A program made the position numbers and the translations under genes. Below the pieces are notes generated by a model, which saw only the letters and a program-made list of their open reading frames with translations, did not search any database and was not told the origin of the DNA. DNA of 64,000 nucleotides from Spirosoma rigui (GTDB lineage Bacteria > Bacteroidota > Bacteroidia > Cytophagales > Spirosomataceae), in NCBI RefSeq assembly GCF_002067135.1, contig NZ_CP020105.1:5764405-5828404 (forward strand), written 5' to 3'. This document shows, piece after piece, positions 25,301 to 34,101 of this stretch. Each line of letters begins with the position of its first letter. Position 1 is the first letter of the stretch.

Positions 25301-26263
25301 TCAACCCCGGAACCGCTCCCGCAGGTGCCACCGAAAGTGCTCTTTCTCCGGATAATGTACCTCGCCGAACGGCAACCGTAGCGGCTGTCCGTGGAACTGT
25401 TTGAGGTTGTAGGAGCTAGCCATATTATCGGCCAGCGAGGGCGAGACCACAACGCGTAGCCGCTCATCAACGCCAATCATTCCTTTGTCGAAAGCGGTGT
25501 GTAGATTTGGGCAAAGCGCAATACCGTTGGTAACTCTATCGTCGCCCGATACGCTGATGGGAACGATATGGCAAGCCTCCACCAGCGACAGGCCATCGCT
25601 GCTGATGACTTTCATGCCCGAAATGGCACAGGTGAAATCGTATACTTTAGGCACCAGCTTTTTGAACAGCCCACCCCGCACAAACCGCGTTTCTTCGTCA
25701 GCCACCGGTAGTGTCAGTTCATAGCGCATGTCACGTTCGTTCAGCAAATAGTTTTCCACTTCCTGTACGTAGCTGCGCCCGGCGTTTTTAACCTGCTCGT
25801 ATGCTGCTTTCGTAGCGGAGAAGTACGTATCCAGCAGTAAAGTTTTGAGTTGCAGGCGAGCCGATGCATCAATCAACAGGGCATACAGGTCATCGGCGAA
25901 AAAGGCGTAGTCCAACCGGTCGCTCAGCGTCTGAACAGAACGAATGTATGTATCGAGCAAAAAACCGGGATTGGGTTTGAGAAACCAGAACCCTTCGTTT
26001 TTTAAGTAGAAGAACGGCTGCGTGAAGTCATCTTTATTGGGTGCATTTACCAGTAAAGCGAAGTTTTCCTTGAACGTAGCTACTAACTCAGGCGAGATCA
26101 CGACCCGGTTAGCAGTAATCAACTGCTGTTCGATCAGTTCAATGAGGGTCAGTAGAAAGATAGGTTTATGCGGGGCTTTTCCGTATTTGGTACCACCCTG
26201 CTTTAGGGTAATAAATTTACGAGCGTATAACGATAAGCGGGCGGTGTCGATCGCGCTGGCCAT
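25301..26263 (-). CDS. HNH endonuclease (restriction-type)
   Basis: 320 residues. The C-terminal nuclease domain shows TCAISGM (211-217), EACHIVPISVSGDDRVTNGI (229-248) and LCPNLHTAFDKGMIGVD (250-266). His232, Asn246 and His255 fit the HNH metal site, with a zinc-type Cys212/Cys251 pair. The N-terminal region (FITLKQGGTKYGKAPHKPIF) resembles that of putative standalone restriction endonucleases (COG3440 type), where it may read modified DNA. No methyltransferase or phosphorothioation gene lies alongside. The gene looks less GC-rich than its neighbours, consistent with lateral gain. Confidence 0.88.
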   Translation of the reverse strand: MASAIDTARLSLYARKFITLKQGGTKYGKAPHKPIFLLTLIELIEQQLITANRVVISPELVATFKENFALLVNAPNKDDFTQPFFYLKNEGFWFLKPNPGFLLDTYIRSVQTLSDRLDYAFFADDLYALLIDASARLQLKTLLLDTYFSATKAAYEQVKNAGRSYVQEVENYLLNERDMRYELTLPVADEETRFVRGGLFKKLVPKVYDFTCAISGMKVISSDGLSLVEACHIVPISVSGDDRVTNGIALCPNLHTAFDKGMIGVDERLRVVVSPSLADNMASSYNLKQFHGQPLRLPFGEVHYPEKEHFRWHLRERFRG

Positions 26264-26571
26264 GTACCTGATTTATTAGACAGGCAAAGTAGTGTATTTC
26301 CCAACAAGTGCCATGACACCAGTAGGTACAGCAACGCCAGTGCATTTCGGGCAGCATGGTCGCCCATCATAGTGCTGGACCAGGTATGTACAGCACACCC
26401 GGTCTGTCTGGACTTGTCGATGCAAGGCTGGTCCGGTTTCAACTGGGTACTGCCCATAGGCGGTTCGGCATCATTTCGCCCTGTACAGCCATTAAGATCG
26501 GATAAAGCGGTCGCCAACAAGTCATTTTTACTTATTTTTAGCCAATTACAACCTACTCGATACGATACCCT
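26264..26571. other. 308-base intergenic region before the M20 gene
   Basis: Non-coding and AT-richer than the genes. It should contain promoters for the leftward HNH gene and the rightward M20 gene. I see only a weak TTATTTTTAGCC near 26534-26545, one base off the TAnnTTTG box. I see no RNA gene or mobile element; the open frames crossing it have no protein-like composition. Confidence 0.5.
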
Positions 26572-28041
26572 ATGAACAAACAACTCCTCGCTACGGCCCT
26601 GCTCCTGCCCGCCCTGGCCTTTGGGCAGTCGAAGAAAACAGCCAAAACCCCGGCCGTTGACCGCGACAAGCAGACGATCATGGCCGAACTCGACAAACGC
26701 TTTACCGAGTACGCGGGCATTTCAAAACAGATCTGGGACTTTGCCGAACTCGGCTACCAGGAAGAGAAAAGCTCACTGTTGCTGCAGGAGCAGCTTAAAA
26801 AAGAAGGATTCACCGTAACGGCCGGCGTGGCGGGCATACCAACGGCTTTTGTCGCAACCTACGGTACCGGGAAACCCGTCATTGGTATTCTGGGCGAATA
26901 TGATGCGCTGCCTGGACTGGCCACGGAGAGTAAACCGGAATTTACGCCCATTGCCGGGCAGAAAGGCGGTCACGGCTGCGGCCATAACCTCTTTGGAACG
27001 GCATCGGTAGCCGCTGCGGTCGAGGTTAAGAACTGGCTCAAATCGTCAGGCCATGCCGGCACGGTGAAGATCTACGGATGTCCGGCTGAAGAAGGCGGAG
27101 CCGGTAAGGTTTATATGGTTCGCGAAGGGTTGTTCAACGACGTCGATGTTGTGCTCCACTGGCATCCCGGTTCGCAGAACGCGGCCGACGCCGGTACGTC
27201 GCTGGCCAACAAGAACGCCAAATTCCGGTTTCGGGGTATTGCCGCCCACGCAGCTGCGTCGCCCGAGCGCGGCCGGTCGGGTCTGGACGGGGTTGAGGCC
27301 ATGGACTTTATGGTCAATATGATGCGCGAGCACGTGCCGCAGGACACCCGGATTCACTACGTTATCACCAAGGGGGGCGAAGCACCCAACGTGGTACCGG
27401 CTTTTGCGGAAGTCTACTACTACGCCCGTCACAAAGACCGCGAGATACTGCAGAGTGTCTGGAAACGAATTGAAAACGCGGCCGAAGGGGCGGCCAAAGG
27501 CACCGGCACGAAAGTGGAGTGGGAAGTGCTGGGCGGAGTATTCAACCTGCTGCCCAACGTAACACTGGCCGAAGCCATGCACCAGAACCTGAAAACAGTA
27601 GGTGGCATTACCTATACGCCCGAAGAAACGGCGTTTGCCGAAAAGATCAGCCAGACCTTCGGCGAAGGCCAGAAAGTCCCCATCACCAACGCAGCGCTGG
27701 TCAAAGACTTCCGCGACGCGTCGGAGAGCGCAACGAGTGGTGGGTCGACCGACGTAGGCGATGTGAGCTGGACGGTGCCCACGGTGGGTCTGCAAACGGC
27801 GACCTGGGTACCCGGATCATCGGCCCATAGCTGGCAGTCGACGGCCGCGAGTGGCATGAGCATTGGCCAGAAAGGTATGATCGTAGCCGCCAAGACGCTG
27901 GCCCTGACCGCCCTCGATCTCTACAAGTCCCCGGCTCTGATTGAGAAAGCACGGGCCGAATGGCTGGAGAAGCGAGGTGCCAATTTTAAATACGAAGCGC
28001 TGCTGGGCGACCGGAAACCCGCGCTGGATTACCGGAAGTAA
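26572..28041 (+). CDS. M20-family amidohydrolase, AbgB-like, exported
   Basis: 489 residues with a signal peptide (MNKQLLATALLLPALAFGQ). The M20 dizinc site is visible: GEYDALPGL (108-116), GHGCGHNLFG (133-142), PAEEGGAG (171-178) with the catalytic Glu and HWHPG (196-200). A dimerisation-domain segment, IAAHAAASPERGRSGLD, also fits. It is closest in pattern to p-aminobenzoyl-glutamate hydrolase subunit B and related aminoacylases, but export argues for a periplasmic substrate. It is monocistronic, ending in a strong terminator shared with glmS. Confidence 0.92.
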   Translation: MNKQLLATALLLPALAFGQSKKTAKTPAVDRDKQTIMAELDKRFTEYAGISKQIWDFAELGYQEEKSSLLLQEQLKKEGFTVTAGVAGIPTAFVATYGTGKPVIGILGEYDALPGLATESKPEFTPIAGQKGGHGCGHNLFGTASVAAAVEVKNWLKSSGHAGTVKIYGCPAEEGGAGKVYMVREGLFNDVDVVLHWHPGSQNAADAGTSLANKNAKFRFRGIAAHAAASPERGRSGLDGVEAMDFMVNMMREHVPQDTRIHYVITKGGEAPNVVPAFAEVYYYARHKDREILQSVWKRIENAAEGAAKGTGTKVEWEVLGGVFNLLPNVTLAEAMHQNLKTVGGITYTPEETAFAEKISQTFGEGQKVPITNAALVKDFRDASESATSGGSTDVGDVSWTVPTVGLQTATWVPGSSAHSWQSTAASGMSIGQKGMIVAAKTLALTALDLYKSPALIEKARAEWLEKRGANFKYEALLGDRKPALDYRK

Positions 28042-28043
28042 AG

Positions 28044-28076
28044 AAAAGGCCCTCACCGGATTGGTGGGGGCCTTTT
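28044..28076. terminator. Bidirectional terminator between the M20 gene and glmS
   Basis: AAAAGGCCCTCACC-GGATT-GGTGGGGGCCTTTT, followed by more T residues on the plus strand and preceded by A residues that become T on the minus strand. It lies between two convergent stop codons and can serve both genes. Confidence 0.88.
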
Positions 28077-28077
28077 T

Positions 28078-29916
28078 TTATTCTACCGTTACCGACTTCG
28101 CCAGATTCCTCGGCTGGTCGACGTTGCGGCCACGCATCACGGCAATGTCGTAGGCCAGCAGTTGCAGCGGCACGACGGAAATAAGCGGCATCAACATTTC
28201 GTGAACGTTCGGAATTTCGATCGTGAAATCGACCATACCCGGCAGGTTCGTGTCACCTTCGGTTGTGATGGCAATGACGCGGCCTTTACGGGCTTTTACT
28301 TCCTGGATATTCGAGACAACTTTCTCATACGAGGAGTCTTTGGTGGCAATCACCACTACGGGCATATCTTCGTCGATGAGCGCGATAGGACCGTGCTTCA
28401 TCTCGGCAGCCGGGTAGCCCTCCGCGTGGATATAGCTGATCTCTTTCAGCTTCAGCGCCCCTTCCAGCGCCACGGGAAAATTCAGGCCGCGCCCCAGGTA
28501 AATGAAGTTACGGGCGTAGGTGAAGATGTAGGCAATCTCCTTGATCTTGTCGGCCGACTGTAGTACCCGTTCAATTTTGGCGGGGATACTTTCCATTTCG
28601 ACCAGCAACTGCCGGAACAGCGAATCGGAAATTGTCCCTTTCTTCTTGGCTGCGGCCAGCGCCATCAGCGTCAGCACCGTTACCTGCGCCGTGAACGCTT
28701 TCGTACTGGCTACGCCAATTTCGGGACCGGCGTGGGTGTACGCGCCCGCGTGGGTAGCCCGGGCAATGGACGAGCCCACAACGTTACACACGCCGAAGAT
28801 GGTTGCCCCTTTGGATTTGGCCAGTTCGATAGCCGCCAGCGTATCGGCCGTTTCGCCGGACTGTGAGATGGCAATGACAATATCGCCTTCCTTAATGATG
28901 GGGTTGCGGTACCGGAACTCCGACGCATACTCGACCTCCACGGGAATCCGGGCGAGTTCTTCAAAAATATACTCGGCTACCAAACCCGCGTGCCACGAGG
29001 TTCCGCAGCCTACGATGACGATCCGTTTCGACTTCGCCAGTTTGTCCATGTAGTCGCGCAGGCCACCGAGCTGCACCATGGCATCGTCGGCGTTGACGCG
29101 CCCGCGCATGGAGTCGGCAATGGACCGGGGCTGTTCAAAGATCTCCTTGAGCATGAAATGGTCGAATCCGCCTTTTTCAATAGCGGCCAGTTCCATCTCG
29201 ATTTTATGGACGTAGGGCGTCGTGCTGGTATTGTCGAGCGTCACAACGGACAGGGCTCCGTTTTTGATAACGGCAATTTCCAGGTCGTTCAGGTAAATGA
29301 CGTCTTTGGTGTACTCCACGATGGGCGTAGCATCCGACGCCAGGAAGAACTCGTTTTCACCAACGCCAATGACCAGGGGCGATCCTTTGCGGGCCGCGAT
29401 GAGCTGGGTCGGTTCGGCTTCATTCATGATCACGATGGCGTAGGCACCCACTACTTCCTGCAGGGCCAGCCGAACGGCGTCTTCGAGTGTTCCGCCATTG
29501 TTTTCCCAGATATCTTCGATGAACTGACCCAGTACTTCGGTATCGGTCTCACTCTGGAAGGTATGGCCTTTCTTGAGCAGCGCCTGCTTGATGGCGGCAT
29601 AGTTCTCAATAATGCCATTGTGAATGATCGCCAGCTTGCGGTGGAACGAGTAATGCGGGTGGGCATTAACGTCATTAGGCTCGCCGTGGGTAGCCCAACG
29701 GGTGTGGCCCATGCCAATGGTGGCGTGGGTATTACGCCCCGCCAGTTCGCCTTCCAGCGCGACTACTTTCCCTTTTTTCTTGAAAACCGATAACCCTTCG
29801 CCGTTCATCAGCGCAATACCGGCACTATCATAGCCCCGGTACTCGAGCCGTTTCAAACCTTTTATCACGATTGGACACGCTTCCCGGTGCCCTACATATG
29901 CGACGATTCCACACAT
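28078..29916 (-). CDS. glmS: Glutamine-fructose-6-phosphate aminotransferase (isomerizing)
   Basis: 612 residues. Makes glucosamine-6-phosphate, the first committed step to peptidoglycan and LPS amino sugars. The N-terminal glutaminase begins MCGIVAYVGHREA, with Cys2 as nucleophile after Met removal, then RGYDSAGIAL and GHTRWATHGEPND. Two SIS isomerase domains follow (VGCGTSWHAGLVAEY, SQSGETADTLAAIELAKSKG, FIYLGRGLNFPVALEGALKL) and the C terminus AKSVTVE is typical. Full length. No glmS ribozyme is visible upstream. It is downstream of the DUF4270 gene but isolated by a terminator. Confidence 0.98.
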   Translation of the reverse strand: MCGIVAYVGHREACPIVIKGLKRLEYRGYDSAGIALMNGEGLSVFKKKGKVVALEGELAGRNTHATIGMGHTRWATHGEPNDVNAHPHYSFHRKLAIIHNGIIENYAAIKQALLKKGHTFQSETDTEVLGQFIEDIWENNGGTLEDAVRLALQEVVGAYAIVIMNEAEPTQLIAARKGSPLVIGVGENEFFLASDATPIVEYTKDVIYLNDLEIAVIKNGALSVVTLDNTSTTPYVHKIEMELAAIEKGGFDHFMLKEIFEQPRSIADSMRGRVNADDAMVQLGGLRDYMDKLAKSKRIVIVGCGTSWHAGLVAEYIFEELARIPVEVEYASEFRYRNPIIKEGDIVIAISQSGETADTLAAIELAKSKGATIFGVCNVVGSSIARATHAGAYTHAGPEIGVASTKAFTAQVTVLTLMALAAAKKKGTISDSLFRQLLVEMESIPAKIERVLQSADKIKEIAYIFTYARNFIYLGRGLNFPVALEGALKLKEISYIHAEGYPAAEMKHGPIALIDEDMPVVVIATKDSSYEKVVSNIQEVKARKGRVIAITTEGDTNLPGMVDFTIEIPNVHEMLMPLISVVPLQLLAYDIAVMRGRNVDQPRNLAKSVTVE

Positions 29917-29994
29917 AATTTTATTGCCGTCTATGGTTTGTACGTTGTGGGAGCAATTTCACGGCACCCGTTTTATATACAGTGGTAAAGTAAA

Positions 29995-30025
29995 CGTAAA
30001 AAGCCGGTATCTCCGGCTTTTTACG
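29995..30025. terminator. Intrinsic terminator downstream of the DUF4270 gene
   Basis: CGTAAAAAGCCGG-TATCT-CCGGCTTTTTACG is a perfect 13-bp stem containing T5 on both strands, 20 bases after the DUF4270 stop. It can work in both directions and separates that gene from glmS. Confidence 0.85.
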
Positions 30026-30045
30026 TGTTGTATGGACAGTGCTGG

Positions 30046-31449
30046 TTATTTTGAGGTCGTATAAAAAACGATCAGTTTCACGCTGGCATCGCCATCGAGT
30101 ACGGCCTGAAAGACCCGGTCGGTCATGAAATAATCCGACGAAGGGACACTTTGCGATATACCCAGCTGGTTGGAACTGGCCGTCAGGATAGCCAGGCCGT
30201 TATTGGGGGTTTTACCCGAAAGGATCGACTGAAAATAGCCACTCACCTCGAAGGTATAGGCTTTGCTGCGGGAGTCGTAGGCCACGGCCTGCGGGTAGTT
30301 GAACGAGGCTTCGCTCCGGTCAAACAGCGTCTGCGCCAGAGGCACAAACTGCACCAGGCGGCTCGGCGTTGTCCGCAGGATCCGGTTCTGCGCCGTCACT
30401 TCGGCCAGCGCCAGGTAATACGGCAGCGAGAACGAGGTTACAGTTGGCACTTTCGGCGTAATGACCAGGTCGGCCCGGTTAATGGCTACCCGGCTGTTCT
30501 TGCGCAGCTCGTCCAGCCCCGGAAAAGTCAGCTTCGTGGTTACGCCCGCCGTCGAATGAATGAACGACTGTCCTTTCAAAGCCGCCGATGAGAGACCCGA
30601 ACCAGCCGTCAAGCCGCTGAGTGGCGTTCCGGCCCGGTCGGCCAGCACCTGGTTGAAGCGACCACCGTCCAGGCTGAAATCCTTGAGCCGGGGCGTCGTT
30701 TCGCCGTCGATGTGGTAATACACGCCAACGAAGGAGTTGGGGACGATACCAAACAGCGCAGCATTGGCGGCCTGCGCCGTTTTAAACGCCAGCCCTTTCA
30801 TCTTGGCCTGAAACAGCGCCTGTGTTTTCCCCGTATCGGTGTTGGCCAGTGCCAGCAACTCGCGACCCAGTGCATCGGGTAGTCGCAGCCGCAGGCCCCG
30901 GGTAGAATCCTGGGTGATGGGTTTGGGCGTGATGGATGCCCGCAGCAGGGGCGTCGTTTCGTGCGCTACGGAACTCCTGATGTCGTAGTTTTTAGTAGCG
31001 TCGATCGCTTCCGTGAGCCGGTACACCTGTAGTTCCTGCGCTTTCAGCGTATCGCCGTAGAAATAACCCGAGTAACCCGTAATCAGCCGCGTGGAGTCAT
31101 AAACGATCTTGGCCGTCGGGATGTCTTTTTTGTCCGCATCCTGAATAGTAAACGCCAAGCCGGATAACGTCAGCTGCACGTAGGAAGAGGCCTTTACCTT
31201 GCCGAAGGTAGGATCGGTATAGCTGCCCATGAGGAGCTGGCTGGTGTTGTACGTACGGACCGAATCCAGCAGCACCGTTGACCGGAAAGCCTGGAGCGTA
31301 TCACTGTAGGCAATATCGACCGGTGTGGTGGGTGGCAAGCCAATCTCTTTGGGTTCTTCGCAGGCCAGTACGCCCGCTACAGCACCCGCCAGTAGACACA
31401 GTCTACCCAGCCAGTTGCGTGTAGAGGTTGTAATAGCGTTCTGCGACAT
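30046..31449 (-). CDS. DUF4270 family lipoprotein
   Basis: 467 residues from the ATG at 31449, which gives a lipoprotein signal (LCLLAGAVAGVLAC, Cys30). A start at 31470 is possible. Family features: GLPPTTPVDIAYSDTLQAF at the N terminus of the mature part, QLLMGSYTDPTFGKVKASSY (a hallmark of DUF4270) and many beta strands to the end. Function unknown; it is probably in the outer membrane. Its start overlaps the end of the upstream GT5-like gene by about 47 bases, so the two are translationally linked. Confidence 0.86.
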   Translation of the reverse strand: MSQNAITTSTRNWLGRLCLLAGAVAGVLACEEPKEIGLPPTTPVDIAYSDTLQAFRSTVLLDSVRTYNTSQLLMGSYTDPTFGKVKASSYVQLTLSGLAFTIQDADKKDIPTAKIVYDSTRLITGYSGYFYGDTLKAQELQVYRLTEAIDATKNYDIRSSVAHETTPLLRASITPKPITQDSTRGLRLRLPDALGRELLALANTDTGKTQALFQAKMKGLAFKTAQAANAALFGIVPNSFVGVYYHIDGETTPRLKDFSLDGGRFNQVLADRAGTPLSGLTAGSGLSSAALKGQSFIHSTAGVTTKLTFPGLDELRKNSRVAINRADLVITPKVPTVTSFSLPYYLALAEVTAQNRILRTTPSRLVQFVPLAQTLFDRSEASFNYPQAVAYDSRSKAYTFEVSGYFQSILSGKTPNNGLAILTASSNQLGISQSVPSSDYFMTDRVFQAVLDGDASVKLIVFYTTSK

Positions 31450-32209
31450 CTTCATCTTCGGCAGCATCAAATTTATGTTCGGGTAAATCAGTTAAAATGG
31501 CGTTCAGGCTCTCGCTCGACTCTTCTTCGGCCCGTACCACGGCATCGGCGTAGGTACAGCCGATCCGGATGAATCCGGGGAAATCGGCCGTTTTCAGCTC
31601 GTTGAGCATCGAGTCATCGATGTCCATCATGCGGGCTTTCTCGATGATGTCGCCCTCAAAACGGTGTTCGAACGAGTTGTTGTAAACCGTGAAGACCGAC
31701 TTGGCATCTTTGAACATGGGATCGTTCTTGTAGGTCGTCTTCAGGTACAGCGGAATCAGCGCCGTCATCCAGTCGTTGCAATGGACGATATCCGGCGCCC
31801 AGCCCAGTTTCTTTACGGTTTCGAGCACGCCTTTGCAGAAGAAAATCGCCCGCTCGTCGTTATCGTCGTAGAACCGGTTCTCTTTGTCATGGAAAACGTA
31901 CTTCCGCTGGAAATAGTCTTCGTTATCAATAAAATAGACCTGTAGTTTAGCCGTTGGAATAGATGCGACCTTAATAATCAGGGGTTTCTCTTCGTCGCCG
32001 ACCGCGATATTGATGCCCGACAGCCGTACTACTTCATGCAATCGGTTTTTACGCTCGTTGATCAACCCGAAACGCGGCACTAAAATGCGTATTTCCATGC
32101 CCCGCTCCTGCATGGCCTGAGGCAGTTTACGGACGAAATCGGCGACGTCAGACGTTTTCAGGAAAGGATTGATCTCACTGGCAACGTAGAGAATACGTAG
32201 TTTGCTCAT
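31403..32209 (-). CDS. Glycogen/starch synthase N-terminal (GT5) domain protein
   Basis: 268 residues equal to the N-terminal Rossmann half only of glycogen synthase. RILYVASEINPFLKTSDVADF corresponds to the family's ADP-glucose-binding segment, and PDIVHCNDWMTALIPLYLK corresponds to HxHDW-type sequence. The C-terminal catalytic half is absent and the usual KTGGL loop reads KTSDV. It is therefore unlikely to be a classical glycogen synthase. The order with panC on one side and DUF4270/glmS on the other recurs in Bacteroidota as I recall it, so a conserved but unknown role is likely. It has a good promoter at 32253-32283. Confidence 0.82.
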   Translation of the reverse strand: MSKLRILYVASEINPFLKTSDVADFVRKLPQAMQERGMEIRILVPRFGLINERKNRLHEVVRLSGINIAVGDEEKPLIIKVASIPTAKLQVYFIDNEDYFQRKYVFHDKENRFYDDNDERAIFFCKGVLETVKKLGWAPDIVHCNDWMTALIPLYLKTTYKNDPMFKDAKSVFTVYNNSFEHRFEGDIIEKARMMDIDDSMLNELKTADFPGFIRIGCTYADAVVRAEEESSESLNAILTDLPEHKFDAAEDEDVAERYYNLYTQLAG

Positions 32210-32252
32210 AGAAACGGGCGGAGTGTACTGTTTGAGTGACCTAAAAAACTTG

Positions 32253-32283
32253 CAAAATTATACAATTTTTTCCCGTATTTCAA
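32253..32283 (-). promoter_or_regulatory. Bacteroidota-type promoter of the GT5-DUF4270 operon
   Basis: Read on the minus strand: TTG (32283-32281), 20 bases, TAATTTTG (32260-32253). This matches -33 TTG and -7 TAnnTTTG with correct spacing, 43 bases upstream of the GT5-like start codon. Confidence 0.6.
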
Positions 32284-32346
32284 TACATTTTATCCAAAAA
32301 AGATGCCGATCGCGTATCATTGCAGCCGCAAACCAAGCTGCCCGTT

Positions 32347-33186
32347 ATGACACGCTTTGATACGATCTCCGCACTTCGCCAACACCTGCACTCTCTGCCT
32401 TCCAGCCGCTCCATTGGACTCGTTCCTACCATGGGTGCGCTGCACGAAGGCCACATGACCCTGATCCAATCGGCCAAAGCAGCAGGCGACCTGGTTGTAG
32501 CCAGTATCTTCGTTAATCCGGTCCAGTTCAACAACCCCGACGACCTCGCCCGTTACCCCCGCACCCTCGACGACGATTGCCGGCTCCTCGAAGCAGCGGG
32601 CTGCGATGTGGTGTTTGCGCCGTCGGTAACGGAGATGTATCCCGAGCCTCCCACCATGCGGCTGAATTTTGGCGAGCTGGAAACGGTGATGGAAGGAGCC
32701 TTCCGGCCCGGTCATTTCAACGGCGTCGGTATTGTGGTAGCCAAGTTGTTCAACATTGTGCAGCCCCACCGGGCCTATTTCGGTCAGAAAGACCTGCAGC
32801 AGGTGGCCGTAATCCGGCAGTTGATCCGTGATCTGAGCTTTCCCGTCGAGCTGGTGCGGTCGCCAACGGTTCGCGAAACCGATGGTCTGGCGATGTCATC
32901 CCGTAACCGTAACCTCACCGCCGAAGAGCGCGTACTGGCCCCGGCGCTGTACGAAGCCCTTACGCTGGCACACGACCTGCTGAGCGAGGGGCAAAGCACC
33001 GCACAGGCTAAAGCGGCCGTTACGGGCTTTTTCAGCAACAACCCTAACTTCCGGCTTGAATACGTCGAAATCGCCAATGCCGATACACTCCAGCCCGCTG
33101 GCGAAGTACTGGCACCGGGTCAGACAGCGATCTGCCTGGCGGTGCACCTGGGTACCGTTCGCCTGATCGACAACGTAGTGTTCTAG
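32347..33186 (+). CDS. panC: Pantothenate synthetase
   Basis: 279 residues from the ATG at 32347; the in-frame start at 32320 adds nine residues of weak sense. Joins pantoate and beta-alanine using ATP. Motifs: LVPTMGALHEGHMTLI (25-40, the HxGH nucleotide site), FVNPVQFN (55-62), AYFGQKDLQQV (143-153) and LAMSSRNRNL (181-190, KMSKS-like). Divergent from the GT5-DUF4270 operon. Feeds coenzyme A synthesis, whose kinase coaX is also in this window. Confidence 0.97.
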   Translation: MTRFDTISALRQHLHSLPSSRSIGLVPTMGALHEGHMTLIQSAKAAGDLVVASIFVNPVQFNNPDDLARYPRTLDDDCRLLEAAGCDVVFAPSVTEMYPEPPTMRLNFGELETVMEGAFRPGHFNGVGIVVAKLFNIVQPHRAYFGQKDLQQVAVIRQLIRDLSFPVELVRSPTVRETDGLAMSSRNRNLTAEERVLAPALYEALTLAHDLLSEGQSTAQAKAAVTGFFSNNPNFRLEYVEIANADTLQPAGEVLAPGQTAICLAVHLGTVRLIDNVVF

Positions 33187-33294
33187 ATGCGCTGTTCGTT
33201 TTTTGTCGCTGAATCGCCATCCGACTGCAATTGGCGACGGGCACGATAATCTGGCGGACAGGATGTTCGCTGCGCAAAGGACGGGCCACCGCCC

Positions 33295-34050
33295 CTACTC
33301 CACAATCCGGAATGTTTCTTTGGCTCTGGCGCGGGACATGGCGTTGAAGTGCCACCACTCAAACTCGATGGGCGTGAAGCCACCCTGGCGCATGGCCGTG
33401 CGCAGTATCGTCCGGTTCTCGATCTGCTTCTTCGTCAGCTTACCCGCTTTCAACAGATTGCTTTCCAGCTTTGGGTAAGCCAGTTCCCCAAAAAAATCAT
33501 ATTTGGTCCCCATATCCAGGGCCTCCGGCGCGCCCGACCGGCCATTTATCGCAGCGAGCGTCAGGTCGACCGCGCAGCCGTAGTTGTGGATAGACCCTTT
33601 GCGAGGATCAGCTACGTACTTCTGGCGTTCGCGCTCGGGCATGTTGGGCAGGGCGTTCCAGAGGTTCCACTGGGCTTTGCGCGGCCGGGTGGCATCGTAC
33701 ACCAGCAACCGCAGGGTAGGATGATGCTCCCGCAGGTACTTACTGGCACTGGCGAGTTTGCGGGCCGCCATCGGCTGCATGTAGGCTCGGGTTAGGTCGC
33801 CGTACACGTCCTTACCGACGAAATTGTCCGTAGTGGAGTACTTCAGTTCAACCAGGATCGACGGGTCAACGGTCTGCACATCCACAAGGCCCTGCTGCTG
33901 CATAGCCGTTTCGAAGGATTGGGCGTGCAGGATTGGGGCACCGAGATACGCGGCAATAACGCAGAGCCAGGCGGAGACAAGGGACCCTTTCGCCGGGCGT
34001 CTCTGCCTTTTGCTTGCGCATCGCTGTGGTATAACTTTTTCAGCGTTCAT
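33295..34050 (-). CDS. M15-family D-alanyl-D-alanine dipeptidase (VanX/DdpX-like), exported
   Basis: 251 residues with a long basic N terminus and hydrophobic signal segment ending about ILHAQ (44). The zinc site is complete: SIHNYGCAVDLTL (153-165) with His155 and Asp162, and EFEWWHF (229-235) with Glu231 and His234. The spacings equal those of VanX. Arg122 in YDATRPRKAQ matches the substrate-binding Arg. It would cleave D-Ala-D-Ala from cell-wall turnover in the periplasm; no vanHA genes are nearby, so this is housekeeping rather than resistance. Divergent from spmAB. Confidence 0.93.
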   Translation of the reverse strand: MNAEKVIPQRCASKRQRRPAKGSLVSAWLCVIAAYLGAPILHAQSFETAMQQQGLVDVQTVDPSILVELKYSTTDNFVGKDVYGDLTRAYMQPMAARKLASASKYLREHHPTLRLLVYDATRPRKAQWNLWNALPNMPERERQKYVADPRKGSIHNYGCAVDLTLAAINGRSGAPEALDMGTKYDFFGELAYPKLESNLLKAGKLTKKQIENRTILRTAMRQGGFTPIEFEWWHFNAMSRARAKETFRIVE

Positions 34051-34101
34051 GCCGCAAATAAAGCCAAAACGCGGTACTTTGCCTGCTAAACATGCCCGTA
34101 C

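Noticed and set aside
27046..27795. 249-residue antisense frame within the M20 gene
   Set aside because: Opposite conserved metal-site motifs of the M20 gene; composition is that of a GC-rich shadow.
28990..29793. 267-residue plus-strand frame across glmS
   Set aside because: Antisense to the conserved glutaminase and SIS domains; no family pattern of its own.
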